This document shows, in pieces, positions 25,737 through 35,019 of a stretch of DNA of 64,000 bases (position 1 is the first letter of the stretch; every line of letters begins with the position of its first letter). Origin of the DNA: an uncultured Sphaerochaeta sp. (lineage in GTDB: Bacteria > Spirochaetota > Spirochaetia > Sphaerochaetales > Sphaerochaetaceae); the NCBI RefSeq assembly GCF_963666015.1, contig NZ_OY762555.1, positions 2,418,001-2,482,000 of the forward strand, in the 5' to 3' direction. The notes under the pieces were generated by a model that worked only from the letters and a program-made list of their open reading frames with translations, was not told the origin of the DNA and ran no database searches. Both the position numbers and the translations under genes were made by a program.

Positions 25737-27242
25737 ATGAATTATCAGAAATCTCTTCTTCCCTATCCATCAGACGGAATAATGCTCCTGAAAGGAAGCT
25801 TTGTTTTCTCAAAAGTTCTTACACTTGGATTTCAGGATTCTTGTTTTCCAGAGCATACACAATTTCTGCAGGAATATTTGGAAACGGGCCTAGGGCTGGA
25901 GGTAATCCTTTCTGGTGGGTCGGATAATCCTAACTTGCTCGTTACCGAGAGGAAAGATCTGCTTGAAGAGGAAGGATACCTGCTGGAGATAGGAGAAGAG
26001 GGGTGTACGTTGTCCTCTTGTTCGTCACGGGGGATTTTTTCCGGTCTCCAGACATTTATCCAACTGAAAAAGTCCAATAATTCACTTCGTTGTTGCAAGA
26101 TTTCCGACGCTCCAGCTCTCTCCTGGAGGGGGCTCATGTTGGATGTCGCCCGATCTTTTTGTCCCCTGGAAGAATTGCTGGGAATCATTGATGCCATGGC
26201 CATGTATAAATTGAATATTCTGCACTGGCATATAAGTGATGATCAAGGGTGGAGATTCCCTGTGGATGGATATCCTGATTTGGTGAGTGAAGATCGGGGA
26301 TACTATTCAAGAGATGATATCAACTACGTCGTTGCGTATGCAGAGAAAAGAAATATCATGGTAGTTCCTGAGGTAGATATGCCTGGGCACATGATTGCTG
26401 CCCTCAGTGCATATCCCAACCTGAGTTGCACCGGGGGGCCTTTTTCAATTCCAATGGGAGAGGGGATATTTCAGGATATTCTTTGTGTAGGGAAGGCAGA
26501 TACCATCGCTTTTGCGAGAAAGGTGGTAGATACACTCTGCTCACTTTTCCCTTCACCCTATATTCATCTAGGTGGTGATGAAATCCCATTGGATCGCTGG
26601 GCAACCTGCCCTGATTGCCAACATCGTATGCAGGAGTTGGGATATAAGGATGAGAAAGCATTGCTTGGGTGGTTCAGTAATGAGATTGCTGCCTATGCAA
26701 GGGAGAAAGGCAAATCCACAATCCTTTGGAGTGATTATGTTGATGCTTCGTATGATCCCTCAATAATTACACAAGTTTGGAATCCTCTTCTTGGCAAACA
26801 TAAGAGAATCCATAGCAACCATCAGGTAATTAAGAGTGATTACTTCCATTCCTATCTTGATATGTCCTACGCTTTAGTTCCTCTCTCCAGAGTGTATCGA
26901 TACGGTAAAAGTGTACAGAAGGATAGGAAACAGAATAAAAAGGTATTAGGTGCGGAATTGTTACTCTGGACAGAGTATCTGAATACGAGGGAAAAGCGAG
27001 AATCTCACCTTTACCCGCGACTTTTGGCGGGTGCAGAGTCATTCTGGACGAAAGATTCCAAGCTCAGCTATACCCGATTCAAACGAATTCTTACGCATTA
27101 CATACAGCTGGTCTCGGATAATCAGAACAACGTGATTAAGCCCTCTGCTTGGGATCCTCCACTTCTGGTGCAAATCAAGGCACGCAGAGCAAGAAAGAAA
27201 CGGGTCACAGCAAACAGCAAGGAGGCTGGGATCTTGTTGTAG
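25737..27242 (+). CDS. Beta-N-acetylhexosaminidase, GH20
   Basis: The protein is a family 20 glycoside hydrolase of 501 aa that removes terminal GlcNAc or GalNAc by substrate-assisted catalysis. A small N-terminal GH20b domain precedes the TIM barrel, entered at LSWRGLMLDVARSF. The catalytic Asp-Glu pair is D281-E282 in HLGGDEIPL; NILHWHISDDQGWRF and VVPEVDMPGHM are also present. No signal peptide is visible, so it acts in the cytoplasm on imported oligosaccharide. The Lys/Arg-rich tail (about 485-495) is unusual. No clear Shine-Dalgarno precedes the ATG. Confidence 0.92.
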   Translation: MNYQKSLLPYPSDGIMLLKGSFVFSKVLTLGFQDSCFPEHTQFLQEYLETGLGLEVILSGGSDNPNLLVTERKDLLEEEGYLLEIGEEGCTLSSCSSRGIFSGLQTFIQLKKSNNSLRCCKISDAPALSWRGLMLDVARSFCPLEELLGIIDAMAMYKLNILHWHISDDQGWRFPVDGYPDLVSEDRGYYSRDDINYVVAYAEKRNIMVVPEVDMPGHMIAALSAYPNLSCTGGPFSIPMGEGIFQDILCVGKADTIAFARKVVDTLCSLFPSPYIHLGGDEIPLDRWATCPDCQHRMQELGYKDEKALLGWFSNEIAAYAREKGKSTILWSDYVDASYDPSIITQVWNPLLGKHKRIHSNHQVIKSDYFHSYLDMSYALVPLSRVYRYGKSVQKDRKQNKKVLGAELLLWTEYLNTREKRESHLYPRLLAGAESFWTKDSKLSYTRFKRILTHYIQLVSDNQNNVIKPSAWDPPLLVQIKARRARKKRVTANSKEAGILL

Positions 27243-27253
27243 TTGGGTGAATC

Positions 27254-28654
27254 TCAGTCACTCCATGCCTCCCTCAGAAGTGAAACCGCCTTTGGTATTT
27301 CCTCTAGGTCCAATGTTGCAAATCCCATCAAGAGTGTAGTCTGCTTTGTCTCCAGAGGAAGCTCTGAATAGTAGCGGGTGATCCCATATATTTTAACCTG
27401 ATGGTCACCAGCCTTCTTTATCAAGGTTTTTTCATCCATTCCGTTGTGGACGTACAACAGTAGGTGCAATCCCGCTGAATCTCCCGCAATCTCTGCATAG
27501 GGGAGGAGTCTGTTGATACAGGAGACCAGAAGCTCCCGCTTTTGACGATAGAGATTACGCATCCTGTTTAGGTGCCGCTCAAAATGCCCTTTCTCGAGAA
27601 ATACATGCAGGACCTTCTGTTCAATGAGTGGAACAGGGCAGTAATAGAAGCTGAGATATGCTTCATACCGCTCCATGAGTGCCTCAGGAAGAACCATGTA
27701 GCTGATTCTCAAGGCGGGGGAGAGTGATTTGCTGAAAGCTCCTAGGTAGATGACCTTGCCTTGTCCATCGAGGCCTTGCAAGGAAGGGATTGGTTTTCCA
27801 CTATAGCGAAACTCACTGTCATAATCATCTTCCAAGATATATCGTCCGGATTTTTCGTTTGCCCACTGCAAGAGTTGCAGTCGCCGTGTGATCGGCATAA
27901 TACGCCCGGTAGGAAACTGATGGCTTGGTGTAATGGAGAGCACATCAGCTCCACTGGCATAGAGTGCTTCTAGAGCAACCCCTTGTTCATCCAAAGGCAG
28001 TGAAACATATTGTACTCGATTGCTCTTGAACAACAATGTAAGTTTCTCATACCCGGGGTTCTCAATAGCATACACAGTTCTCTCATCCAGAAGCTGGATG
28101 AGCAGTTGCATCAGGAACTCCGTACCACTGCTGATGATGATTTGGTGTGCACCACAATGAACCCCTCTGCTTGACTGCACATAGTGAGTGATACTGGAGC
28201 GTAAAGCAAACAACCCCTTTGGATCACTGATTGTGAGGAGTTCCGTATCTCGTGAGCTGATGATTTGGTTGCTCAACCTTCTCCAGAGTGAGAAAGGGAA
28301 CTGCTTATGGTCTACTCCTTGATGGGAGAAGGTATACAGGTAGGAAGGCGTTTTCACTGTATCAACGATAGGCGTACGCTCATCTGGTCCGAGAACGAGG
28401 ATTCCGCTGAGGTCGGCTACATAGTAGCCACTCTTTTCCCTTGTCTGGAGGTAGCCTTCGTCAACAAGTTGGTTATACGCTGCCTGCACTGTGTTGATGC
28501 TGCATTGGAGATTTTCTGCAAGCCTACGCTTGGAAGGGAGTTTGTCATCTCGGTTGAATGTTCCCTTGATAAGCTCTTCCTTGAGATATTGGTAGAGCTG
28601 CTCTGTCAGTGTTTCAAAAGTATTATTCTGCAGCTTTAGATTGATCTTGTACAT
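27254..28654 (-). CDS. pdxR: PdxR, MocR-type regulator of PLP synthesis
   Basis: A GntR winged HTH (about 10-80: DKLPSKRRLAENLQCSINTVQAAYNQLVDEGYL split across helices) is fused to an aminotransferase class I domain that binds PLP as effector. The lysine candidate lies in YLGAFSKSLSPALR. Length (466 aa) is normal. It is divergent from pdxS-pdxT, the standard arrangement in which PdxR activates pdxST when PLP is low and represses itself. GGAGGG precedes the ATG. Two CTGG-A/T-AC boxes lie in the shared promoter. Confidence 0.9.
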   Translation of the reverse strand: MYKINLKLQNNTFETLTEQLYQYLKEELIKGTFNRDDKLPSKRRLAENLQCSINTVQAAYNQLVDEGYLQTREKSGYYVADLSGILVLGPDERTPIVDTVKTPSYLYTFSHQGVDHKQFPFSLWRRLSNQIISSRDTELLTISDPKGLFALRSSITHYVQSSRGVHCGAHQIIISSGTEFLMQLLIQLLDERTVYAIENPGYEKLTLLFKSNRVQYVSLPLDEQGVALEALYASGADVLSITPSHQFPTGRIMPITRRLQLLQWANEKSGRYILEDDYDSEFRYSGKPIPSLQGLDGQGKVIYLGAFSKSLSPALRISYMVLPEALMERYEAYLSFYYCPVPLIEQKVLHVFLEKGHFERHLNRMRNLYRQKRELLVSCINRLLPYAEIAGDSAGLHLLLYVHNGMDEKTLIKKAGDHQVKIYGITRYYSELPLETKQTTLLMGFATLDLEEIPKAVSLLREAWSD

Positions 28655-28667
28655 ATCCCTCCATAAT

Positions 28668-28727
28668 CTGGTACCATGAAAAATTAATAAACTGGAACTT
28701 TTTATACTATCAGATACTACCTATACT
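28668..28727 (+). promoter_or_regulatory. pdxR-pdxS intergenic promoter with PdxR-like boxes
   Basis: Direct repeats CTGGTACC (28668-28675) and CTGGAACT (28692-28699) are 24 bp apart, about two helical turns, a pattern expected of MocR dimers. TATACT occurs at 28703-28708 and 28722-28727. The second has a poor -35 immediately after the CTGGAACT box, consistent with an activator-dependent pdxS promoter. Confidence 0.55.
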
Positions 28728-28768
28728 AGGGCAGAACAATGAATAGCACAATAGTTAGGAGGTATGAT

Positions 28769-29641
28769 ATGAGTGAACGAATTGAATTGAACAAGAATCT
28801 TGCACAGATGCTGAAGGGCGGGGTCATAATGGATGTTACTTCTCCTGATCAAGCGAGAATAGCAGAAGATGCAGGTGCCTGTGCTGTAATGGCCCTTGAG
28901 AGAATTCCCGCCGATATCCGCGCAGCGGGTGGTGTCTCCCGCATGAGCGACCCCATTTTGATCCAGAAAATCCAGGAAGCGGTTTCAATTCCGGTCATGG
29001 CAAAGGTTCGAATCGGACACATCGTTGAGGCCCAGATTCTTGAAGCTTTGGAGATTGATTTCATCGATGAGAGTGAGGTCCTCTCTCCCGCTGATGATCT
29101 CTATCACATTGACAAACAGAAGTTTTCCGTACCCTTTGTCTGTGGAGCCCGTGACTTGGGCGAAGCGTTACGTCGTATAAGTGAAGGAGCAAGTATGATC
29201 AGGACCAAGGGAGAACCAGGGACAGGGGACGTGGTACAAGCTGTTCGACATATGCGTTTGATTCAGCAACAGATGAGGAAGGTCCAATCCATGCGTGAGG
29301 ATGAGCTGTTTGAGGAAGCAAAGCTACTTCAGGTTCCCTACAATCTATTGCGTTGTGTGTTTGAGAGCGGAAAGCTTCCGGTAGTCAATTTCGCTGCCGG
29401 TGGGGTAGCTACCCCCGCTGATGCTGCATTGATGATGCAACTTGGAGCAGAAGGAGTGTTTGTGGGTTCGGGAATCTTCAAGTCTGGAGACCCAAAGAAG
29501 CGGGCAAATGCTATTGTGAAGGCTGTTACTAATTATCAGGATCCCAAGATGTTGGCTTTGCTTTCAAAGAACCTGGGAGAAGCCATGATTGGTATCAATG
29601 AACAGGAAATTGCCCTTCTTATGGCAGAACGTGGCATATGA
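28769..29641 (+). CDS. pdxS: PLP synthase lyase subunit PdxS
   Basis: PdxS condenses ribose-5-phosphate, glyceraldehyde-3-phosphate and ammonia into pyridoxal phosphate in the cytoplasm. The 290-aa TIM barrel is highly conserved: [20 protein letters not shown], the Schiff-base lysine in [15 protein letters not shown] and [15 protein letters not shown]. It forms a dodecamer with PdxT. AGGAGG at 28757-28762 selects the ATG at 28769; a start 30 bp upstream has no support. Its stop overlaps pdxT (ATGA). Confidence 0.97.
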   Translation: MSERIELNKNLAQMLKGGVIMDVTSPDQARIAEDAGACAVMALERIPADIRAAGGVSRMSDPILIQKIQEAVSIPVMAKVRIGHIVEAQILEALEIDFIDESEVLSPADDLYHIDKQKFSVPFVCGARDLGEALRRISEGASMIRTKGEPGTGDVVQAVRHMRLIQQQMRKVQSMREDELFEEAKLLQVPYNLLRCVFESGKLPVVNFAAGGVATPADAALMMQLGAEGVFVGSGIFKSGDPKKRANAIVKAVTNYQDPKMLALLSKNLGEAMIGINEQEIALLMAERGI

Positions 29642-30216
29642 GAGTTGGTGTATTAGCACTGCAAGGAGGGTTTGTAGAGCATGTTCACGCATTGAACAAG
29701 CTGGACATTTCTTCCCTCGAGATTCGTAGCCCTCAGGATGTACACACTTCGCTTGATGCCTTGATCCTGCCTGGTGGGGAAAGTACAGTCATGGGTAGAT
29801 TGATTAGGGATCTTGACCTCTATTTTCCTCTCATGGATTTGATCTCTCAGGGATTGCCGGTATGGGGGACCTGTGCCGGCATGATACTGCTTGCAAGTGA
29901 GTTGGAGGGAGAGGTCAATACCCATCTGGCGATCATGCCGATCACCGTCCAGAGAAATGCATTCGGACGGCAGCTTGGGAGTTTTTCCTCCTTCGGCATG
30001 TTCGAGGGTATTGGTGAAATTCCAATGACGTTTATCCGTGCCCCGATCATTCAGAGAGCGGACAAAAATGTACACATGTTAGCAGAGTATGGTGGCTTTA
30101 GCGTTGCAGCAAGATATGATACGATGCTGGTAACTGCGTTTCATCCGGAACTGACGAATGATACCCGGGTCCTCCAGTATTTCCTGGGAATGACAGGCTG
30201 CAGACGTAATGATTGA
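29638..30216 (+). CDS. pdxT: PLP synthase glutaminase subunit PdxT
   Basis: This class I glutamine amidotransferase feeds ammonia to PdxS. Landmarks are [24 protein letters not shown], the nucleophile Cys in GTCAGMI and the His-Glu pair in TAFHPELT. Length (192 aa) is normal. It is translationally coupled to pdxS by a 4-bp overlap. Confidence 0.97.
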   Translation: MRVGVLALQGGFVEHVHALNKLDISSLEIRSPQDVHTSLDALILPGGESTVMGRLIRDLDLYFPLMDLISQGLPVWGTCAGMILLASELEGEVNTHLAIMPITVQRNAFGRQLGSFSSFGMFEGIGEIPMTFIRAPIIQRADKNVHMLAEYGGFSVAARYDTMLVTAFHPELTNDTRVLQYFLGMTGCRRND

Positions 30217-30236
30217 TCTTCTAGGGGGCAGTGTAC

Positions 30237-32150
30237 ATGGAACTTGTGGTGATGGAGTTCTTCTTACTGATTGTGGTTGTTTTCATCGTATTAAACCAGA
30301 AAGGCGCCTCTTCACTGTTCAACTATCACGATATGGATGCTGCAAGAGTAGCAGGGGCCTATATTGGATACCTGCTCCTTGCCCTGCTCAGCCATATGCA
30401 TATACTTGGTCTTTATACGTACCCTACAATCATTGCTCGATTGATAATAATTCTCCATATTGTTTCTATCCCGATGTTTATATTCATCTGGATGAACAGT
30501 ATTGAAAAACAACTCCTATCAAAAAGAAGCTATTCATTACTCTTCCGTGTACAGAGGTCCTTACTTACGCTGTTTTGCGTTGCTTCCTTTGTTGATCTAT
30601 TCCTGAATCGTTTTTTTGTTTTCTCCCCAGAGTTGCTGATAATCGGAGGCCTTGGGATACCCTTCATGCTTGGGCTGAGTGCGCTCTTTGTTCTGGTAGA
30701 ATGCTATGCCTCCTTGGTGAGATGGAAGCACATTGAGTGGCATGAACGGGCCATCATGGTACTCACTGCATTGTTCCTGTTGTTCTCCTTGGTTTTGTTT
30801 GAGGTGTTTCGGCAACCCTATATGCTCTCCCTCAGCAGCGCCTTCATGTTGCTGCTCAGCCTTCTCTCTTGGCAGAGGAAGGAGTTGCTGTTGGATTTGT
30901 TAACCAGGATCCCGAACAATCAGGCATTTCTGGAAGCACTCAAACATGCCGTTGATAGCAGCGACCATAGGACCATTCTTTTGTTGGATATTGAGAACTT
31001 TCGCTTACTCAACGAACGTTATGGAGAAGATGGGGGTGATGCAATCTTGTTCTCCTTTGCTGGTTTCCTGAAAACCACCTATGAGCAAGCTGAGATTTTC
31101 CGTATTGGGGGCAACCGATTTGTTCTGATGTTTCCTTTGTTAACGCATAATGAGCTGGTCAGGGAAGTAAATTTGATCAAGAAAAAGACTGCAAAGGGGT
31201 GTTCCATCGGGGAGATGCAAGTCTCCTTTCATGTGAATATCGCGATTGTGGAAATTCCCTTGCAGAAGAATACGGTTGATGAGGTTGTTGAATCTCTCTC
31301 CTTTACTATGAATGAGATCAAGGAAAAGCGGAGGCAGCCAGTTATCATCTTCAACCAGAAGCTCACCGGGGTGCGCCAGAGAAGACTCGATATTCTCTCG
31401 ATTTTACGAAAGGCTTTGGTTGAGCAAGACATGATACAGGTCTACTTCCAGCCAATTATGGATGTAGACGACAACAAGCCATTTGCTGCAGAAGCCCTAA
31501 TGCGACTTAAGGATGAGCGGATGGGGATCATTTCACCTGGGGAGTTCATCCCTCTTGCAGAACAAGCCGGTCTTATAAGCATGTATACGGAGATCATGCT
31601 GCAGAAAGTATGTGCCTTCCTCCAGGCACATCCCAGTATACAGGAACGCTTGAGCCATGTTTCAATCAACATCGTTGCAGAGGACCTTGCAGTAGGAGAT
31701 ATTACTTGCAAGTTATTGGATATTTTAAGCCAGAGGGGGATTGATGCAAAGAAGATAGGGTTTGAAGTGACAGAGTCCATGGCGCTTTCAAGCAATCCGA
31801 TTGTGGCAAAGTCATGGCAAGCGCTACGGGACGTGGGGGTCCGATTTTTCCTTGATGATTTTGGAACCGGTTATGCCAACCTTGAGTCATTGGTCAACCT
31901 ACCCTTTGATGTGGTGAAGATTGATCGAAGTGTCGTATCAAATACCACAAACAGCTATGAGTTGCTTTCCCTTATCGCAGGAATGCTGCAACGTCTCGGA
32001 AAAGAAGTCATTGCTGAAGGGGTAGAGACCCTCGAACAGCTGGAGATGGTGAAAAGCAACCGAATTTCCTATGTACAAGGGTACTATTTTTCCAGACCAC
32101 TTCCTCCAGGGGAGTTCCTCTCCTGGTTAAAGACAAGCTCAGCTGACTAG
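30237..32150 (+). CDS. Membrane GGDEF-EAL c-di-GMP phosphodiesterase
   Basis: The N-terminal part (about 1-215) has six or seven hydrophobic spans. A GGDEF-like domain follows (about 225-380) with a damaged motif, RIGGNRFVL, so synthesis is not expected; it may bind GTP. The EAL domain (about 390-635) keeps AAEALMRLK, INIVAED, FEVTESMA, LDDFGTG, VKIDRS and IAEGVE, predicting active c-di-GMP hydrolysis. GGGGG at 30224-30228 favours the ATG at 30237. The stop overlaps the convergent arsC end by 4 bp. Confidence 0.88.
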   Translation: MELVVMEFFLLIVVVFIVLNQKGASSLFNYHDMDAARVAGAYIGYLLLALLSHMHILGLYTYPTIIARLIIILHIVSIPMFIFIWMNSIEKQLLSKRSYSLLFRVQRSLLTLFCVASFVDLFLNRFFVFSPELLIIGGLGIPFMLGLSALFVLVECYASLVRWKHIEWHERAIMVLTALFLLFSLVLFEVFRQPYMLSLSSAFMLLLSLLSWQRKELLLDLLTRIPNNQAFLEALKHAVDSSDHRTILLLDIENFRLLNERYGEDGGDAILFSFAGFLKTTYEQAEIFRIGGNRFVLMFPLLTHNELVREVNLIKKKTAKGCSIGEMQVSFHVNIAIVEIPLQKNTVDEVVESLSFTMNEIKEKRRQPVIIFNQKLTGVRQRRLDILSILRKALVEQDMIQVYFQPIMDVDDNKPFAAEALMRLKDERMGIISPGEFIPLAEQAGLISMYTEIMLQKVCAFLQAHPSIQERLSHVSINIVAEDLAVGDITCKLLDILSQRGIDAKKIGFEVTESMALSSNPIVAKSWQALRDVGVRFFLDDFGTGYANLESLVNLPFDVVKIDRSVVSNTTNSYELLSLIAGMLQRLGKEVIAEGVETLEQLEMVKSNRISYVQGYYFSRPLPPGEFLSWLKTSSAD

Positions 32151-32572
32151 CAAGAAGCGAGCCAGTCGGTGATGCGAGTATGGATTGCATCACGGATGGG
32201 TCTGATCCCTTCCAGCTTTTCCTCATCGCTACCGGTTATGGCGCTTGGATCGGGGAACCCCCAATGCATGCGTTCACTCTTGCCTGGGAACGCGGGACAG
32301 CGTTCAGCGTTGCTCTCGTCACAGACTGTCACTATATAGTCAAAGGCCTCATTCCTCTCAATGTATTTTTGGGCAGATTTTGCATAGTGACCTTTCATGG
32401 AGATTCCAATTTCCTCCATGGCTTGCACAACCAGAGGATTCAGTTTTCCTGCTTCAATACCACTGCTGTGTGCCTCGAATCGGTCACTCGCATAGTGTCG
32501 TACAAATGCCTCACACATCTGGCTTCTTGCTGAGTTATGGATACAGACAAACATGATTCGCTTTTTTCCCAT
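32147..32572 (-). CDS. arsC: Thioredoxin-type arsenate reductase ArsC
   Basis: This low-molecular-weight phosphatase-fold arsenate reductase (141 aa) reduces As(V) to As(III). The P-loop is C10-IHNSA-R16, followed by SQMCEAFVRHY. A downstream Asp-Pro (FPDPSA) is the general acid, and VCDE carries the second redox Cys of the thioredoxin-coupled class. It is cotranscribed with arsR, which lies 6 bp upstream on the same strand. AAGGAA precedes the ATG. Confidence 0.9.
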   Translation of the reverse strand: MGKKRIMFVCIHNSARSQMCEAFVRHYASDRFEAHSSGIEAGKLNPLVVQAMEEIGISMKGHYAKSAQKYIERNEAFDYIVTVCDESNAERCPAFPGKSERMHWGFPDPSAITGSDEEKLEGIRPIRDAIHTRITDWLASC

Positions 32573-32578
32573 GACATA

Positions 32579-32878
32579 TTATTCCTTTCCAACTTCTGGT
32601 TTCTTGATTGCGCAGTGCATCATCTCCAGCACACAGGGCATGGTCAATATGCAATTGACCCTGGTCCCTTCTCTCTGCATGTCGATGATTCCCCCTTGCT
32701 TCAATGCTGAGAGGTGTTTTGAAGTGACTGATTTGTGCATTCCAAGTAGTTCCGCAAGTTCACAGACACAGTAGGAACGAGAAAAGAGCGCCTCAATTAT
32801 AGCAAGTCTCATGGGGTGCCCAAGCATCTTGAAACGTTTTGCAGTATCTTCAAACTGTGCAACATCATATTTGTTCAT
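32579..32878 (-). CDS. ArsR-family repressor
   Basis: This winged-HTH metalloregulator (99 aa) has the recognition region CVCELAELLGMHKSVTSKHLSALKQGG. The ELCVC-type metal site appears as CVCEL (two Cys). The start is taken at MNKYDVAQF: the upstream -10 (32885-32890) ends a few bases before this ATG, giving a leaderless mRNA. An ATG at 32947 would add 23 residues that overlap promoter and operator. The likely role is to release DNA on As(III) binding and open both ars transcripts. Confidence 0.85.
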   Translation of the reverse strand: MNKYDVAQFEDTAKRFKMLGHPMRLAIIEALFSRSYCVCELAELLGMHKSVTSKHLSALKQGGIIDMQREGTRVNCILTMPCVLEMMHCAIKKPEVGKE

Positions 32879-32884
32879 GGTTGA

Positions 32885-32913
32885 AATGTTGCAAAAAATG
32901 GAAACTTTGTCAA
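32885..32913 (-). promoter_or_regulatory. arsR-arsC promoter, minus strand
   Basis: TTGACA (32908-32913) and AACATT (32885-32890) are separated by 17 bp. The spacer contains the half-site TGGAAACT (32899-32906) seen in the operator at 32938-32959, so ArsR can repress here too. Confidence 0.6.
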
Positions 32914-32922
32914 TGAATCTAG

Positions 32923-32959
32923 TTGACATTACCATGATAGTTTCCAATAATGGAAACTA
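32923..32959 (+). promoter_or_regulatory. Promoter with perfect ArsR operator, plus strand
   Basis: TTGACA (32923-32928), a 17-bp spacer and AATAAT (32946-32951) form a strong promoter. A perfect palindrome, TAGTTTCCA-4-TGGAAACTA (32938-32959), covers the -10 and start site. This is the classic layout for an ArsR repressor controlling the thioredoxin-like and permease genes. Confidence 0.8.
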
Positions 32960-32971
32960 GGAGATACACAG

Positions 32972-33211
32972 ATGGTAATTCAGATACTCGGGACAGGATG
33001 TCCCAAATGCAAAACATTGGAAGCAAATGCAGTAAAGGCAGTTGAAGAAGGAAACATCGCTGCAACAATCGTGAAGGTTACCGACCTGGACGAAATCATG
33101 GATATGGGTGTCATGTTGACCCCTGCCCTCGCAATTGATGGCGATGTGAAAAGCATGGGGAAGGTGCTGAACAAAGATCAAGTGCTTTCATTGATTAAGG
33201 AGAGTCTGTAA
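32972..33211 (+). CDS. Small thioredoxin-like redox protein (CPKC)
   Basis: This is a 79-aa thioredoxin-fold protein of the redox-active-disulphide type 2 family (TM0996/MTH895-like). The active site is GTGCPKCKTLE, with the cis-Pro in LTPALAIDG. It would cycle thiols, plausibly re-reducing ArsC or handing arsenic to the permease. It sits directly under the ArsR-controlled promoter, with AGGAG 8 bases before the ATG and the permease gene 31 bp downstream. Confidence 0.88.
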   Translation: MVIQILGTGCPKCKTLEANAVKAVEEGNIAATIVKVTDLDEIMDMGVMLTPALAIDGDVKSMGKVLNKDQVLSLIKESL

Positions 33212-33242
33212 TGCAATCCCTTGTTCCCAGGGAGGTGCTCAA

Positions 33243-34427
33243 ATGGCGATGAAGCAGTTTAGCCCAAACAAGAAACTATTGGTTATAGCCGGGATTTTCC
33301 TGGCAATCTTTTTTACTCCCTTCACCCATCCGCGTGTCGCTGGAGCAATCCAGGAAGCGTTCCTCATGCTTGCCGATTATGCGCATGAGCATGTCCTGCT
33401 CTGTGTGGTCCCTGCAATGTTCATTGCTGGAGCGGTGGTGGTATTCCTCAACCAGCAGGCAGTGATGAAGTACCTGGGGCCGAAAGCGAATAAACTGGTG
33501 GCCTATTCGGTTGCTTCTGTTTCAGGGGCAATCCTGGCAGTGTGTTCCTGTACGGTATTGCCTCTTTTCAAGGGTATCTACAAGAAGGGTGCAGGACTTG
33601 GTCCTGCAGTATCCTTCCTCTACAGTGGCCCTGCGATCAACATCCTTGCCATCATCCTCTCCTATAAGGTCTTCGGCTGGAAGATTGGAGTGACTCGGAT
33701 GGTTGTCTCAGTCATATTTGCATTCCTGATTGGCCTGATCATGCAAACAATTTTCAGGAAAGAGGATGAAAAGCGGCTTGCCGATGAACGGTTGTTCCAG
33801 AATCTGGGAGGACCGGAGGCACGAAGTCTTGGGCAAATGATACTGTTCATGCTTTCCATGATAGGTATACTGGTGTTCCTGAACTGGGCACCAAGCCAGG
33901 GAGCAAGTACTGTTTGGGAATTCGTTTATCAGTCCAAGTATTGGATCACGGGGGTGTTCACCCTTATGCTGGTGTACTCCCTGATGAGATGGTTCAGCAA
34001 GGATGAGCTGAAAGAGTGGGGTGAAGCAACCAGGGACTTTGCACTCCAAATTCTCCCCTTGCTCTTCAGTGGCGTTTTGGTTGCAGGATTCCTACTGGGT
34101 AGGCCTGGCCAGGAAGCACTTATTCCCACGACATGGGTTGCATCCTTGGTAGGAGGGAACTCTCTCTTCGCCAATTTCTTTGCAGCAATCTCAGGGGCCT
34201 TCATGTACTTTGCAACGCTCACAGAAATTCCCATCGTACAAGGACTATTGGGATCAGGAATGGGACAAGGCCCAGCCTTGGCTCTATTGCTGGCAGGTCC
34301 AAGCCTTTCCCTTCCATCAATGCTGGTCATTGGTGGAGAATTGGGATTCAAGAAGACTGCGGTCTACATTGCTTTGGTGGTGTTCTTTTCCACATTGGCG
34401 GGATTTATTTTTGGAATGACAGCCTAA
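33243..34427 (+). CDS. ArsP-like permease (DUF318 family)
   Basis: This is an inner-membrane permease with about eight to ten spans (394 aa). The family core is SCTVLPLFKGIYKKGAGLGPAVSF split around the membrane plus SGPAINILA, with Cys residues (VCSCT) that in relatives bind trivalent arsenicals. A second repeat has the matching GPALALLLAGPSLSLPSM. ArsP/DUF318 proteins export organo-arsenicals or As(III). Its place under an ArsR operator supports an arsenic role. A strong terminator follows. Confidence 0.85.
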   Translation: MAMKQFSPNKKLLVIAGIFLAIFFTPFTHPRVAGAIQEAFLMLADYAHEHVLLCVVPAMFIAGAVVVFLNQQAVMKYLGPKANKLVAYSVASVSGAILAVCSCTVLPLFKGIYKKGAGLGPAVSFLYSGPAINILAIILSYKVFGWKIGVTRMVVSVIFAFLIGLIMQTIFRKEDEKRLADERLFQNLGGPEARSLGQMILFMLSMIGILVFLNWAPSQGASTVWEFVYQSKYWITGVFTLMLVYSLMRWFSKDELKEWGEATRDFALQILPLLFSGVLVAGFLLGRPGQEALIPTTWVASLVGGNSLFANFFAAISGAFMYFATLTEIPIVQGLLGSGMGQGPALALLLAGPSLSLPSMLVIGGELGFKKTAVYIALVVFFSTLAGFIFGMTA

Positions 34428-34446
34428 TATACCCCCAGGATTGCGT

Positions 34447-34486
34447 GCGGGAGTTGTCGAATATCTACGGCAGCTCCCGCTTTTTC
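34447..34486 (+). terminator. Intrinsic terminator of the arsenic operon
   Basis: Thirteen base pairs (34447-34459 with 34468-34480, two G-U) close an 8-base loop and are followed by TTTTTCTTT. It is placed 20 bp after the permease stop. Confidence 0.9.
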
Positions 34487-35019
34487 TTTATTTTCTTATC
34501 TATCTCAGATGAACAGTATTCCCATAAGAGGTCTCTCTCCGGACTTTGGAGATGGGTGTATCTGGGTGAGGATTATGTATGTCTGCAAGTTCCAAAGGCA
34601 ATATTCAAATGCTAACCTCCTGTTGATAGTACAAAAGTAATGTAAATTAATTAATAATCAGACATTTGCCATTTGTCACAATTGTACTTACATGGCTAAT
34701 TGTATGGTCAGAAGGTAACCTATTAATACATAATAAATTGAATATAAATTGTATATATATACGTCTTGACACGTGTCCAAACAGCGCCATATTTAGAGAA
34801 ACTTATGTCACTGACATATGTTATAAGTCCTTGTATTATAAAGAAAAATAAACAATTTTATTGTTGACAGCCAAATTTGTGTGTGATTTACTGAAGCGGA
34901 GTTTTAAAACAGATATGCATTGGATAAGGTTACAAAAAAAATACATCTGAGACGTTGAAGTTTTGAATTAGAAGCATTTCTGCTTTTGATATTTTGGAAA
35001 TTTCCGCTGGAGGGAAAAC
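34487..35019 (+). promoter_or_regulatory. Long AT-rich leader/promoter region of the mreB-like operon
   Basis: No coding signal is seen in these 530 bp; the open frames have poor codon pattern and no Shine-Dalgarno. Two promoter-like elements occur. TTGACA 34766-34771 has a weak ATATTT 17 bp later and overlaps an ACACGTGT palindrome (34769-34776). TTGACA 34864-34869 is followed by 17 bp and TTTACT (34887-34892). The second leaves a leader of about 125 nt before the first mreB-like gene, whose Shine-Dalgarno is GGAGGG. Confidence 0.45.

Noticed and set aside
34666..34851. Possible 61-aa gene upstream of the mreB-like operon
   Set aside because: There is no Shine-Dalgarno, composition is AT-rich and random-looking, and it overlaps promoter-like elements.
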